A stretch of DNA of 64,000 nucleotides, from the NCBI GenBank assembly GCA_963662175.1, contig OY759214.1, positions 310,001 to 374,000 of the forward strand, given 5' to 3'. A program made the position numbers and the translations under genes. This DNA comes from Aradus depressus (taxonomy: Eukaryota; Arthropoda; Insecta; Hemiptera; Aradidae). Under the pieces are notes generated by a model. That model ran no database searches. It worked only from the letters and a program-made list of their open reading frames with translations, and was not told where the DNA came from. Shown here piece by piece: positions 9,912 through 21,753 of this stretch (position 1 is its first letter; each line of letters starts with the position of its first letter).

Positions 9912-12600
9912 GTCGACTTTAGCGACTTTTTCCCCATTTAATATTTTAGAGAGGATAACATTCTCTACAATTTGCATTCACACAACTTGTTTGTAGAATG
10001 AATAGTGAGCGCGCTACAGCTTCCCAAACATTGACAATTTCAATCTATTCATGTTCCCCCAACCCCCTCCTCCGCCTCCTTCCCCCTCTCTCGCCTCCGC
10101 CCCCCTGACCATCACACTCACTCTTCTCTCCTGACTATTGCAGTTCTAGAGATAATTATTAAACTTGACAATACATTCTATCCTGATGATTTACAGACAA
10201 AGAAGCAATATTTGAATGAACAAAAACATTGGGGTGATAGGTTATAAGCAACAACTCTAGATATCAGTGTACAAAAGGTATATTGTTAATAAAAAACAAG
10301 TAAAGCAAATAACATGAAATGGTTAGTAGAATAAATCAGTAATAATTATTCATCATTCATCAGTGATAAATCAGTAAATAAAATAGTTAACATGATTGTC
10401 ATGAATAACAACGAAATTGAACATGCTGGTTTCATATTAAAAATTTGCACTTTGAAAGTAACAACATTTTGGTAGGTAACAGAATCATAGGAGAGAAACA
10501 TACAAATTGGTTAGAAATAACATTAATTCCATTACCTTCTTCGATTACGTTTCGAAGGCCCAGGTTCTTCTTCACGTTCTTTGTTTGGAGGTAGAAATAC
10601 GCTTTCGTTATCAAGGCCTTCGTTTCGGGCACCAAAAGCTGGTGGAACAGGTCCTCGTAATCTTCGCTTTCATCCAAAGACGAAATTGGTACAGAATTTT
10701 CGCACATCATGCCACTTCTGTGCTTACAAATGCTGGAGCATTGAAAGAGCAGGCTCTAGTGCACCCTATTTTGCAAGAGCACAACACACTGTTAAGAAGA
10801 GACTCGGGCGCTGGATCTCTTGTTGTTTGAACAGGCATCAGACCTTCCCTGCTGCTCGCCCAACCCCACTCCTTTGGGTTGATCTAGTTACCCCACCAAC
10901 TTTGAATTTGATGAAAGCCGTAGGAATGGTATCGTGCAGCATCGCAAGTAGGTGGTAGTCGTGCGACATTGATTCGTCTGTTAGACACTGATTTTGCGAA
11001 CAAGTTAAATCGTAAAGTGTCCAAGGATTGGTCTGGGGTGATGTCGCCTGGGTAAAAGGTTTTCAGAATCTGCTCTCCAGCTTCAGCTATGTCGTCATGA
11101 CTGCTTTTTGGATCCATAAATACTTCCTTCATTTCAGGAGATTTGTCGACAATTTTGCACAATTTCATCTTTCACCAAAGATGGCCGATGTGGTATCACA
11201 TCCACTAACTGCATGGACCGAACCTACATGATTTAGTCGAGTAGAACACATCCTCAGCACTCCTTTCCCAGGCTTGAGAAAGAACAAGTTGCTGTATGAC
11301 TGTCCTAACCCTGTCAGCAGCACTAGCAGATCGATATCCTCCCCAACTGTGAAAACATTTTCATGTTCCTTGGCCTTTGAAACGGCAGTTTTTACGATTA
11401 GTAAGTCAGCATCCTCTTGACTTCAATGTCACTCTTCAAAATCTGTTTTAAGCAGTTTGATCACGACTCTTGTTATGGTCATTTACCAAAAACTTTTTTT
11501 GAGCAACTTGATTGATCATGCTTCTCGAAGATTACTTCATGCGCCGCAATCGCTCAGATCTCTTTGTGCCAGTATGTGCAAGATATCCATCAAATACAAC
11601 CACAGCCTTGGGTCCGTAATTTCTTATCAGATATGAAGAATAACTCTTGGCTAAGGAAGCATTGCAAGGGCAAATGACTTTATGTAGGTGGTATCCTCCA
11701 TCTACAACAGCAAAATGTATTTCCCCTGCCATTTCATTGTAGTCTAGGGGGTTGAAAGCCGTATACAATGATGATTAAGTGCCTTTCCTCATGCCTTCTT
11801 CGGTGAAAAGAGACATAGGGTGGGGCGCAAGTTCGTTTGTGAAAAACTGTTGTTACAAGGTTACAATTTTCTCTTTCCTTTTAAACGCCATCTTCTTGAA
11901 ATTACCATGATCGACCATTTGTGAAACCCTTTCCATGCCAACCTCTTGAGCCAAATGACAGTTGACGTCTACTCCTCCAACAATACCACTGCTTAATGAC
12001 ATTATGCAAGGCGGGTTGTTGTAAAAGCCACTCCCGCAATTTATTGGAGTCACCAGCGTCTCGGTCCACACGAGAACATCGCATATCCACATGTTCCTCT
12101 GATGTTTCATAATGTATACCACATCATGAGAAAAATTCTGCATGAATACCATGGCCAGAGCCCATTTTGCCAAAACACTCTGAAATCCCGCTCCCACGTG
12201 ACGTGTTACACCTCCACGGGCATTCATATTCTTCATTAGTGTTTGTTTGCTCAATGGTTTGACCGGACCAGTACTTGTTGGAGCGTCTTATGGTGAGCGT
12301 TTTATAGCTTCTTTGTCGGTAAATCATGAGGATAGAATGTATTGTGAAGTTTAATAATTATCTCTAGAACTGCAATAGTCAGGAGAGAACAGTGAGTGTG
12401 ATGATCAGGGGGGTGGAGGCAAGAGAAGGGGAAGGATGCGGAGGAGGGGGTTGGGGGACATGAATAGATTGAAATTGTCAATGTTTGGGAAGCTGTATCG
12501 AGCTCACTATTCATTCTACAAACAACTTGTGGGAATGCAAATTGTAGAGAATTTTATCCTCTTTAAAACATTAAATGGTATAAAAGTCGCTAAAGTCGAC
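9912..12600 (-). mobile_element. DNA transposon-like unit with ~295-bp terminal inverted repeats
   Basis: The left arm (9912-10209) and right arm (12309-12600) are reverse complements with moderate divergence. Both run from GTCGACTTTAGCGACTTTT through a polypyrimidine block (CCCCCAACCCCCTCCTCCGC) to GACAAAGAAG at the inner edge. The unit between them carries a decayed minus-strand gene. Symmetric arms around a gene suggest a transposon. I cannot fix the outer ends or a target duplication, and the protein is not a transposase type I know. Confidence 0.6.
10590..12254 (-). pseudogene. Decayed multi-copy Cys-rich protein of unknown function
   Basis: Minus-strand fragments in several frames. First comes an N-terminal region (12254-11853). 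Then AKSYSSYLIRNYGPKAVV and VFDGYLAHTGTKRSERLRRM (about 11750-11535), a pattern I associate with a repeated, uncharacterised arthropod/cnidarian protein family. Then LPPTCDAARYHSYGFHQIQSW (about 10960-10890). Last is a cysteine-containing stretch, CKHRSGMMCENS (about 10730-10690), resembling the end of a tesmin/TSO1-like CXC domain. Several frameshifts and stops separate the pieces, so it is not functional. It fills the space between the long inverted repeats, which suggests it is or was the element's cargo or its enzyme. Family assignment is from memory of sequence style, not from a search. Confidence 0.45.
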
Positions 12601-12632
12601 CGGTTTACTATCTAAAATGTAGTTGTTGTAAT

Positions 12633-13163
12633 TTGGTTATGTAAGTCAAACTGGGTGACAATTTTAAAATAGGGTAAAAGAACACGTTTCAGAAATAGGC
12701 TTAAACATTGACACAACACACCTCAGTGAAATTAAATCGAAAAAAATTTAATTTTTACAAATTTTTAATTGGGATTTTCAGATTCTTCCGGAAAAAACTA
12801 GGTTTTCCGGTATTTTTAGTTTTCTTGTATGAGCAATAGTTTCCGAGATATTGGTCTTTGAAAGTTGAGTTTCATCTAAAATCAATTGGGAGTGGATTCA
12901 TAGACATCTCAGCCCGCAGACCGGGCGAAGAGTGGGGGCCACCCCCCCCCCCCCCCCCCTGCTCAATATCCTGGCTACGCCCCTGTCAATTTCACATGTA
13001 TCTTTTCATATTGAACCAATTATGTACTCTTATACTTCCCCAGTTATACTCCATACTTTAACTTTCTAAGGGAACTTCATTTTTAGCCGAGATATTTTGA
13101 AACACTTAATAAAAAATAAAGAAAAATGTATGCTTAAAAAATATATATATATATTGTCTATTT
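12633..13163 (+). repeat. Dispersed repeat block (copy 1)
   Basis: About 530 bp starting TTTGGTTATGTAAGTCAAAC and ending in an A-rich tract before TATTGTCTATTTCAC is repeated at 16898-17428 with modest divergence. A C homopolymer sits at about 12941-12959 in this copy and is only a short C run in the other. Confidence 0.85.
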
Positions 13164-13330
13164 CACCAAATATATATATATGGGAGTACTTTCGGTATTG
13201 CTAACATCTTCAGAGGCGATGTTGACACTTTCGCTACCTCGCATCTCAGACGTTGTCACGCTCATTTCGCTACGCATCGGAGTTGCACGCACCCGATTTT
13301 TTAAAGATACATTCAATATTAATGATGGAC
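13164..13330 (-). mobile_element. Penelope-like pLTR remnant
   Basis: GGGAGTACTTTCGGTATT (13182-13199), next to a TTGTCTATTTCAC tract, matches the pLTR end of the 39.3-kb PLE copy. It represents an older, diverged insertion with a decayed hammerhead. Confidence 0.55.
13181..13216 (-). ncRNA. Degenerate hammerhead ribozyme
   Basis: On the minus strand: core CTGAAGA, an extra T, an imperfect helix II (one mismatch), GAAA, then the palindromic helix III AGTACT and C at the cleavage position. The 5' half of helix I no longer pairs, so cleavage is doubtful. Confidence 0.4.
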
Positions 13331-14355
13331 TGATATACTGTTGTGCTTCTAAAACGTGCATAAATCAGTTACAAGATAAACGAAGAACAAAATTGTCAAT
13401 AATAAAGTAGATCCGTCTAGCGTTGTAGAACACATAAAATCTATATTTATATATACCTCATTTACAAGTCATTATACTCGAGAACATAACCCTCACCGCA
13501 ATCCTCGTCCGAACAAGGCGGTTACACTGTGCGCGTTTTCTGATATTCTGATAGTACGTTTCTGCCGCCCAGCTAAGATGGACAAACTTAATGATTTATT
13601 TTTCTTGAAAGTCCTTTAATAAAGTTATTGTTGTTAATTATTGGAAAAACAGAGCATGTGAACCAGTTATTTTTTAGTAGAGACGACACATCGAACCCCA
13701 CATCAAAATAAAAAATTGTACTTACTGGTAGGGTTGAGTTCTGTAGCAACTTTCTCCCACATTTGCCGAGAAATACCTCTGTTATGATAATTTTTGTCTC
13801 TCATATCCCACAAACACCTGTTCCCGTACACAAGACTTATCAATTTATCGTTATCCATGGTGAAATAACTAAATCACTCAAAATTCAACGCACGAAAACA
13901 CGCAAAACAGACGCAGGTCGCACGAAAAAATCAAACTTGTTTGAACGCTCAACTGGTTCTGACTACGTCGTGCATGTTCTGACATCATTTCAGGTGAACT
14001 CATTTTATCATCAGTCAGATAAAGTAACTCAACATTTCATAAAAAGTCGGCATATATTGTGATCAATTAAAAATTATCTTATTTCATTTTACAAATTATC
14101 TAATTTTTTTACATCATTTCAGGTGAATGCATTTTATCATCAGTCAGATAATGTAACTACAGTATTCAAAGTTACTGCATTTGACACATCTTTCTTGTGA
14201 TTTCACATAAAGCCAGAATTCAATTCAATTTCTTTATTAGCCCTTAGGAAATACATCTTTAGGCAAGGGGTTCGGCCTCATATATACATTTTTGAACATT
14301 AAAAAAATAAAAACAGAATAATAAAATACAAAGAAATAAAACATAGCTCTTAATC
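13331..14355. other. Intergenic sequence, no gene seen
   Basis: A short direct repeat, CATCATTTCAGGTGAA..GCATTTTATCATCAGTCAGA, occurs at about 13983 and 14113. No coding region or RNA gene was recognised. Confidence 0.5.
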
Positions 14356-14557
14356 CATATCTATATAATAAAAATGACTCGCTAATTTTGCTAAGCGCAA
14401 AACTCGAGAACGGCTCGACCAATTCGGCTAATTTTTTTTTCAAATATTCGTTGAAGTCCGAGGAAGGTTCTTATGAAGAGAGTTCCTAGCGGTCAACTGG
14501 TGGGGAGGGGGGGGGGGGGGGGGAGGGCTAAACACAAAAATTGCTCTAGCGCATTAA

Positions 14558-14940
14558 CGGATGGACGGATTATCATGAAATTTCACATGTAGAATTCTTA
14601 AAAGCCAAGTTAAAAAATAGGCTATGTGGCGTTCATAAATTTTGAACGGTAGGGGGGGTTGTGAGGGGGGCCTAAATATAAAGATAGTGCTAAGTCATTA
14701 ACGGATGATCGGATTGTCATGGAATTTCATATGTAGTATTCTTAAAGGCCAAATAAAAAATAAGGTGTGTGATGACACAAAATCGTGAACGTGAGGGGAG
14801 TTGTGGGGGTAGGCCTAAATATGAAGATAGTGACCGGTCACGGATGATCCAATTGTCATGGAATTTCACATGTAGAATTTTTAAAGGCGAAATAGAAAAA
14901 TACACTATGTGATATCTCAAAAATTTGAACGGGAGGTGGG
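14558..14940 (+). repeat. ~140-bp tandem repeat (3 copies) in Helitron
   Basis: Units containing ACGGATG.TCGGATT.TCATGG and AATTTCACATGTAGAATT start near 14558, 14701 and 14840. Divergence is about 10-20 percent. Confidence 0.75.
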
Positions 14941-14949
14941 GTTGCTGTG

Positions 14950-15175
14950 GTGCCCAGCGTTTCTAACTACGTACTAGCTGTGGGGTCCGCCGTTGCAAAT
15001 CACATACTAGCTGTGGTCACAAGCGTTCTTAAGTACGCACTGGCTAGGACGTCCAGTGATGCTAAGTATTCACTAGCTGTGGTTTCCGCCTTTGAATGGC
15101 GCGTACTAGCCATGGTGCCCAGGAATCCTAAAAACTTACTAACTGGAATGTCTGCCGTTGAAGGACTATAAGCGT
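14950..15175 (+). repeat. Degenerate ~45-bp repeats around TACTAGCTGTGG
   Basis: The motif TACTAGCTGTGG and variants (CACTGGCTAGGA, TACTAGCCATGG) recur about every 40-47 bp. The same block is present in reverse at 8030-8200 in the small Helitron. It gives spurious open frames in both places. Confidence 0.7.
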
Positions 15176-15302
15176 TATTCCGTATGAATAATTGAAAATT
15201 ATAACATCATGAATGTACTGTTGAAGAATTGAAATGGATTCGAACGAGAGATATTAGGAGAAAAGTCAAAGTTCCCCGGGCAACGCCGGGTATTACTGCT
15301 AT

Positions 15303-16897
15303 GTGGAATATAAGTGGGGTTTGAGGGACCGTTTTGACATATTTTCTAAAAACAAATTAATACAGCAATGTTGGTAGATACGCAGCATCCAGAAACGAAG
15401 ATGGTCAACCAAAGAAAGATTCACATGCATGGGGAAAGTCCAATCCGAAGGACGACGTGCTCAAATTTATTTTTATCTTCTCGATTAAAACATCTGACCT
15501 AAGTGCCTTGGCTAGATTTCTAAGAGGCGATCCTGAGCTCGATAGACTCCATATGTAAGATAAAATAGGTTACCGTTTCGTTCCAACTAAAATTATCAAG
15601 GAAGAAATGTGGAATATAAATGGGCTTTGAGGGACCGTTTTGACATATTTTCCGAAAAACAAATTAATACAGCAATGTAGGTAGATATGCAGCATCCAGA
15701 AACGAAGATGGTCAACCAAAGAAAGATTCAGATGTATCGGGAAAGTCCAATCCGAAGGACGACGTGCTCAAAGTTATTTTTAACCTAAGTTAAATTTCAC
15801 CTACCCAGGTTCAGATACATAACATACGACTCATTATCGAGTACCTGAAAGGCCCTCGATCATGGCTTAAATTCCAATCCGAAGGACGACGTGCTCAAAT
15901 TTATTTTTATCTTCTCGATTAAAACATCTGACCTAAGTGCCTTGGCTAGTTTTCTAAGAGGTCATCCTGAGCTCGGTAAACTCCATTCTTCAAATTTCTC
16001 GCTTTTTAACGGTTTTTAGATTTATTATTTGTTAAAACTGATAGAGAACAACCGGGATATCTGAATCCTACACAAAAATCGAAATAAAAATGTTATTCGA
16101 AATAAGTCGGGCTAAATCCCCTTCTTCAAATTTCTGGCTTTTTAACGGTTTATAGGCTTAATATTAGTTAAAACTGATAGACAGATTCAGATATATCGGG
16201 AAAGTCCCATCCGAAGGACGACGTGCTCAAAGTTATTTTTAACCTAAGTGAAATGTCACCTACCCAGGTTTAGATACATAACATACGACTTATTATCGAG
16301 CACCTGACATACGAAAAGGCCCTAAAGTCCAATCCGAAGGACGACGTGCTCATATTTATTTTGATCTTATCGATTACACCATCTGACCTAAGTGCCTTGG
16401 CTAGATTTCTAAGAGGCGATCCTGAGCTCGATAGACTCCATATGTAAGATAAAATAGGTTACCGTTTCGTTCCAACTAAAATTATCAAGGAAGAAATGTG
16501 GAATATAAATGGGCTTTGAGAGACCGTTTTGACATATGTTCTGAAAAACAAATTAATACAGCAATGTAGGTAGATATGCAGCATCCAGAAACGAAGATGG
16601 TCAACCAAAGAAAGATTCAGATGTATTGGGAAAGTCCAATCCGAAGGACGACGTGCTCAAAGTTATTTTTAACCTAAATTAAATTTCACCTACCCAGGTT
16701 CAGATACATAACATACGACTCATTATCGAGTACCTGAAAGGCCCTCGATCATGGCTTAAATTCCAATCCGAAGGACGACGTGCTCAAATTTATTTTTTAT
16801 CTTCTCGATTAAAACATCTGACCGAAGTGACTTGGCTAGATTTCTTTCGGGCTAAATCTTATTCTTCAAATTTCTATACGGTTTTTAGATTTAATAT
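15303..16897 (+). repeat. Nested repeats carrying the CCGAAGGACGACGTGCTCAA motif
   Basis: Blocks starting GTGGAATATAA recur at about 15302, 15608 and 16497 and contain the motif at 15446, 15751, 15882, 16210, 16336, 16637 and 16763. The blocks are homologous to 6.2-7.8 kb. Confidence 0.75.
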
Positions 16898-17428
16898 GTA
16901 ATTTGGTTATGTAAGTCAAACTGGGAGACAATTTAAAAATAGGGTATAAGAACACGAATCAGAAATAGGCTTAAACATTGACACCACACCTCAGTGAAAT
17001 TAAATCGTAAAAAAATTTAATTTTTACAAATTTTTAATTAAGATTTTCATATTCTTCACAAAAAAAACTAGGTTTTCCGGTATTTTTAGTTTTCTTGTAC
17101 GAGCAATAGTTTCCGAGATATTGGTCTTTGAAAGTTGCGTTTTATTTAAAATCGTTTGGGAGTGGATTCATAGACATCTCAGCCCGCCAACCAGGCGAAG
17201 AGTGGGGGCGACCCTCCCCCCTGCTCAAAATCCTGGCTACGCCCTGTCAATTTCACATGAATCTTTTCATATTGAACCAATTATGTACTTTCATACTTCC
17301 CCAGTTATACTCCATACTTTAACTTTCTAAGGGAACTTAACATTTTTAGCCGAGATATTTTGAAACACTTAATAGAAAATAAAGAAAAACGTATGTTTAA
17401 AAAAAAAATATTGTCTATTTCACAAGAT
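16898..17428 (+). repeat. Dispersed repeat block (copy 2)
   Basis: Second copy of the block at 12633-13163, here directly upstream of the Helitron 3' end. Confidence 0.85.
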
Positions 17429-17520
17429 GAAGATTTCACAGAAGAATTGAATAGGATTCGAATGAGAGGTATTAGGAGAAAAGTCACAGTTGCCCGGGCA
17501 ACGCCGGGTATTACTGCTAG

Positions 17521-18054
17521 TTAACAAATAAATATAATTCTTGTAAAACTGTTTTCTATTTTTGGTCCTTTAATTTTCAACGCCATTACTATGTAGAGCA
17601 TGTATTGGGCTTATTATTGTTGCAAAGGGTCTTGTGAGGTTGTGGGCTGTCAATGTTTCTCCCGGTTACTTTTTTCTTAATTGGCTGAAGGCTGGAAGTG
17701 GTGGATGACGCCAGCTCGGTCTCCGTTACAGACATCTCAGCTGTCCTCCCTGCTCAACAGGTAGGACACTCTAGCCAGACTTTCTCTACACAGCCGTATC
17801 TGCGATATTATTCTCGTCCTCTCGATGTTTTTCCTCAGCTTCAAGTAAAAGCCAGCATATAATATAATTAATTAAAAATCTAGTTTCACTTGCATTTCCG
17901 ACATTTATGTCAGACCTTATCCACCAGAAGTGGCCCTATAAAATTCTAGTTTTTTTATCGTCGTCTATTTCATTTAAAGTGCAAAGAAACTAAAGACAGA
18001 CTATTATAACCTGTGCATCAAACTCTGTAACTTAAAATGTCGTAAAAATGCAGG
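17521..18054. other. Intergenic sequence, no gene seen
   Basis: No supported feature. Confidence 0.5.
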
Positions 18055-19398
18055 TAAAGGGTCTAGCCGGATAAGAGTGCGAAAACTGCCCCCAACGATT
18101 TTCGAATGGGCGATTAACCGACAGTTTGCACATGTAAAAAAACATTTTTCCTGAAAATTTCAGCTCCCAACTCCCATTATGCGATGAGAAAAAAAATAAA
18201 AAGGCAATTTTGATTTTTTTTTTCTTTCCGGTTGTTGCAAGTATGCAACTGTCGATTTTTTTTTATTCCCACTTTTTTTTGCTAAAGCGTCTGCATCAAA
18301 TTGCGTAGAGATAATTTTTTACATCCTGTTGTTTTTCTTAAAAAACAACACAATTGATGCACTTTCCGGAAGTAGCTGACATTCTAAAATATTAATGAAA
18401 ATATATTATAAAATAATTTTCTTAAATCTGAATTAGTATAAAAATAACACGAGTTATTATATTACATACGTTCAATCAATGAATAATAATTTTATTATTC
18501 GGAAAATGAAAATGTTATTCTTAATTTATTTATTTATTTTCCATTTGTCGACTTCAGAGTTTCGAAGCAATGAAAGGAAAGGTTTTACGTGAAGCGTTCC
18601 ATCACTTAACTGCATGGATGATGATTAGATGGAAGTGGGGGGAGGGATAAGAAAGGAATGAATAATATTATTATTATTATTATGAGAATAATAATTATTG
18701 AGTAGTGCGCAATTTCTCGTGAAGGCGGTTAGGGCGGTTCGATTTCCGCCCACGGCAAAAATCTAATTAAAAAAACATTCTTCATAAAATTAAGTTGAAA
18801 AAAATAGTACCTACTGTTAACAACCGTTCAAAAAATTACTGCTATATATTGTATTTTGCAAAAATAAAATATATGTATATTTTACAACATTATTTTAATA
18901 AAAATTCATAATATCATATACGTAGATATAAACGGAAATAACCGAAAACAATTATTTTTTATTTTTTTTTAACATTGTTGCACCACACCAAAAAATTTGA
19001 AAAAATTAGGGAATATTTGGATTTAAAAAACACATATTCTGTGAAAATTTGGTGAGTGTCACTCAAAAATAACATTCAAAAAATCCATTTTGGATTTTTT
19101 AAAATTCGATGAAAAATCGAATTTAAATCGGAAGATAATAAAAAAATACTATAGAGGTGTATTTGAAGCATAAGAACTTAAAAAAAAAATCGACAGTTGC
19201 ATACTTGCAACAACCTGAAAGAAAAAAAAAAAAATCAAAATTGCCTTTTTATTTTTTTTCTCATCGAATAATGGGAGTTGGGAGCTGAAATTTTCAGGAA
19301 AAATGTTTTTTTACATGTGCAAACTGTGGGTCAATCGCCCATTCGAAAATCGTTTGGGGCAGTTTTCGCACTCTTATCCGGCTAGACCCCTCCTTAAA
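18055..19398. mobile_element. Foldback/MITE-like element with ~215-bp inverted repeats
   Basis: The left arm (about 18066-18268), starting GGGTCTAGCCGGATAAGAGT, and the right arm (about 19176-19390) are reverse complements with few differences, including the tract CGACAGTTGCATACTTGCAA. The 0.9-kb centre is AT-rich without coding sequence. I found no convincing target duplication, so the class is undetermined. Confidence 0.75.
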
Positions 19399-19623
19399 CG
19401 TACTGCTCAAACATGGGTATGTGACATCACCCAACACTCCTCTCCAGTGTATGCCAGACCTTGGACCCGTGCGGATCTACAAGCTCGAGCCTACTCACTA
19501 TAAGTCGTATTTATATATATATTTTTTCTTTTTTTTCTATATAGTTATTTCGTAATTTAATTTTTAATTTTTTGGTTTCTTGCGATACTTACTACTGTAG
19601 TTTCTGGTAGTTTTTAATTTGGA

Positions 19624-20456
19624 ATGACTTCTGAAAGTGATGGGAGGGATATCCCTCCCGACATTGGCAAGGGTGATGAAATGGAGAGTGTAAGTTTGGT
19701 CGAAGTAAATGGATGTGATACGGAGCTGAATATTTCTAATAGCAAACCAGAAGGAAATGAAAAACAGATTAACAAAGATGATAGTAAACATTTTAACCCC
19801 AGATCATACGAATATTTTGATGAAGGCCCATTTTATGTCTTCATTGAATCGAAATCCACAGATAAAAATATAGGAAAATTACATCCAATGGCTTTAGGCT
19901 CTCTTATTTATAAGGGCGTACCTGGAGTACAAAAAAATATTTTACAAATAAAATCTATCGGTCGAAACAGAGTGAAGGTGGAACTTAGTAATTACGAAAG
20001 TGCCAATCTACTTATCAAAACTGTTAATAGTAATACAAATGTAAATAATTTGCTAGCCTATGCGCCTAATTTTATGTTAGAGAAGAAAGGCATTATTCGT
20101 GGAGTTTGTCAGGAACTATCAGACGAGGACATATTGAACCTTCTTAAAATCGAGAGATCTGTGCGTCACTGCAGTGTTGTAGGGGCTCATAGACTTTTTA
20201 GGAAGGAAAATAAACAATTAGTTCCCACCCAGATGATTTTATTAACGTGACAGGTTTTACCGGAAGTAGTTAGTATACTTTATGTGAGATGTGAAGTTAT
20301 GCCCTACGTACCAAGAACCCAACAATGTTACAAGTGTCTCCGTTGGGGGCATGTATATCGCAATTGTAAAAGTGCAGTCAGATGTTCGAAATGTGGAGAC
20401 GCTCATGACAAACAAGATTGTACGATCGTGGGAATAAGTATTTGTGAGTCGAAATG
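19624..20456 (+). pseudogene. LINE ORF1 (Jockey-like gag protein), one stop
   Basis: The open frame from ATG 19624 runs to TGA 20248-20250 and resumes in the same frame to 20456. After a polar N-terminus it reads EGPFYVFIES, KLHPMALGSLIYK and IGRNRVKVELSNYESANLLI, the RRM-like core of Jockey-clade ORF1 proteins. Two zinc knuckles follow the stop: CYKCLRWGHVYRNC (CX2CX4HX4C) and CSKCGDAHDKQDC (CX2CX3HX4C). ORF1 proteins coat LINE RNA as the nucleoprotein template. One TGA separates the RRM-like core from the knuckles, and no ORF2 follows, so this is a dead 5' fragment or rearranged copy. Confidence 0.8.
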
Positions 20457-20600
20457 ATTCCGGGAAATGACATTTCCACATGTTCTAATTCTTTGTCCAT
20501 TCTTTCATTGAATATAAATGAAGGATCTTCTGTTGATGATTGTGGCGAAACAGTAGTTGAAGATGATTGAGAAAGAAATTGAGGGTTGAAATTCACTGCT
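20457..20600 (-). mobile_element. Inverted fragment, possibly of the same LINE
   Basis: Directly after the ORF1 stop, the minus strand is open: NFNPQFLSQSSSTTV..., with Ser/Thr/Pro-rich composition. A 5' inversion (twin priming) of the downstream ORF1 tail would give this picture, but it could be chance. Confidence 0.3.
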
Positions 20601-21753
20601 TTTTTTTTGATGAATCATCAGTATTTTTATTTTCGACTGGTCTGCTCAAAGAAATACGACACTGATTGCACAATATGTAACGTTTTTCCCAATTTTTTTT
20701 GTAGCGTCCGCATCAAATTGCGTAGAAATAATATTTTTACATCCTGTTGTATTTCATAAAAAAAGCATCACAATTGATGATTTTGCAGTACTGTCTGTAG
20801 CTCTGGAACGGCTTATCCGATTTTCATTGGGGTTGAACGAAAATGTGCATTTTGGAGGGTAAAAAAATTGAAATAAAGCCTTATGATCCAATTTGAAATT
20901 CTTGATTAAATTTCGTTATATGTTCAGTTGAGGTAAATTATAGAGGTGAGCTTGAATCGTGGGACACCCAATATATTATAGTTCATCTAATATTTGATTA
21001 TTCGTTTTTTGTATAATTTATATTAATTTTTATCTTTTGCTCGTATATGTATTATACATACACAGATAGGTAGTAATGATTACTTTAATAATTTTCATCT
21101 ATTAGGTTAATAGGATTGTATTTATAGTAAGAAAGTGAGGTGGGCCAAAAGGTGACCAGCCCTAAAATTCTTAATTATTTTCAACACCAATAAAATTAGG
21201 CTAGTTTAATACAATTTCATTAGAATTTTCTTATGTAGATATATTTATTATATTTAAAAATATAAGTAAATATATATATTTAATCAAATGTATATATTTA
21301 ATAAAATATATATATTTAATCAAATACATATATATTTAAACCTATATATATATATTTAATCAAATATATATATTTCATCAAATATAAACATTTTTTAAAA
21401 ATTTACGATATTGACAAACCTGACTTGAGTCTGTTTATCCTATCCTAACCTTCACTGCTCTTAGTCTAGTCCTGTATTTGATACTTTAGGGTTATTATTT
21501 CATTATGTTTATTTCGTTTTAAAATATCGTGCATTATTGTATTAGTGATTGTTTAAAATGTTGCCAAGTTCCATTATTGTGCTTAAATCATTTTAATTTT
21601 ATCGTTTAAATAACAATGAAACCGTGTGTTCAAAAAAAAAAAAAAAGAATTATTATTTAATTGTTGTTAAAAAATGTGAATATTTATTGTTGATGAATTT
21701 TTTTTTAAACATGTTAATTCAGTTGTTAACGAAGTTAGTGAATTTCTAGAGCA
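20601..21753. other. AT-rich spacer with TATATATTTAATCAAA microsatellite
   Basis: Near 20703-20790 is a second copy of GCATCAAATTGCGTAGA.ATAAT, also seen at 18291. From 21240 to 21395 is an irregular microsatellite of TATATATTTAATCAAA units. No gene. Confidence 0.65.

Larger units (their letters stand above)
14360..17520 (+). mobile_element. Composite Helitron
   Basis: The 5' end is TCTATATAATAAAAATGAC at 14360, followed by AACTCGAGAACGGCTCGACC, a start typical of insect Helitrons. The 3' end is a GC hairpin (GCCCGGGCAACGCCGGGT) then CTAG (17517-17520), followed by T. A base A precedes the 5' TC. A second 3'-like end at about 15275-15302 (hairpin then CTAT) suggests two Helitrons fused or an internal end bypassed. 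No Rep-helicase coding sequence is present. The interior consists of tandem and dispersed repeats. Confidence 0.75.

Noticed and set aside
12858..13061. 67-aa ORF with a poly-Pro tract
   Set aside because: Comes from a C homopolymer in a dispersed repeat. The sister copy at 17128 encodes a different length and has no domain.
14947..15171. 74-aa ORF, similar to one on the minus strand at 8030-8218
   Set aside because: Both are translations of the same Helitron-internal degenerate repeat around TACTAGCTGTGG.
18481..19060. Gene in the centre of the foldback element
   Set aside because: Both strands are stop-rich and low-complexity.
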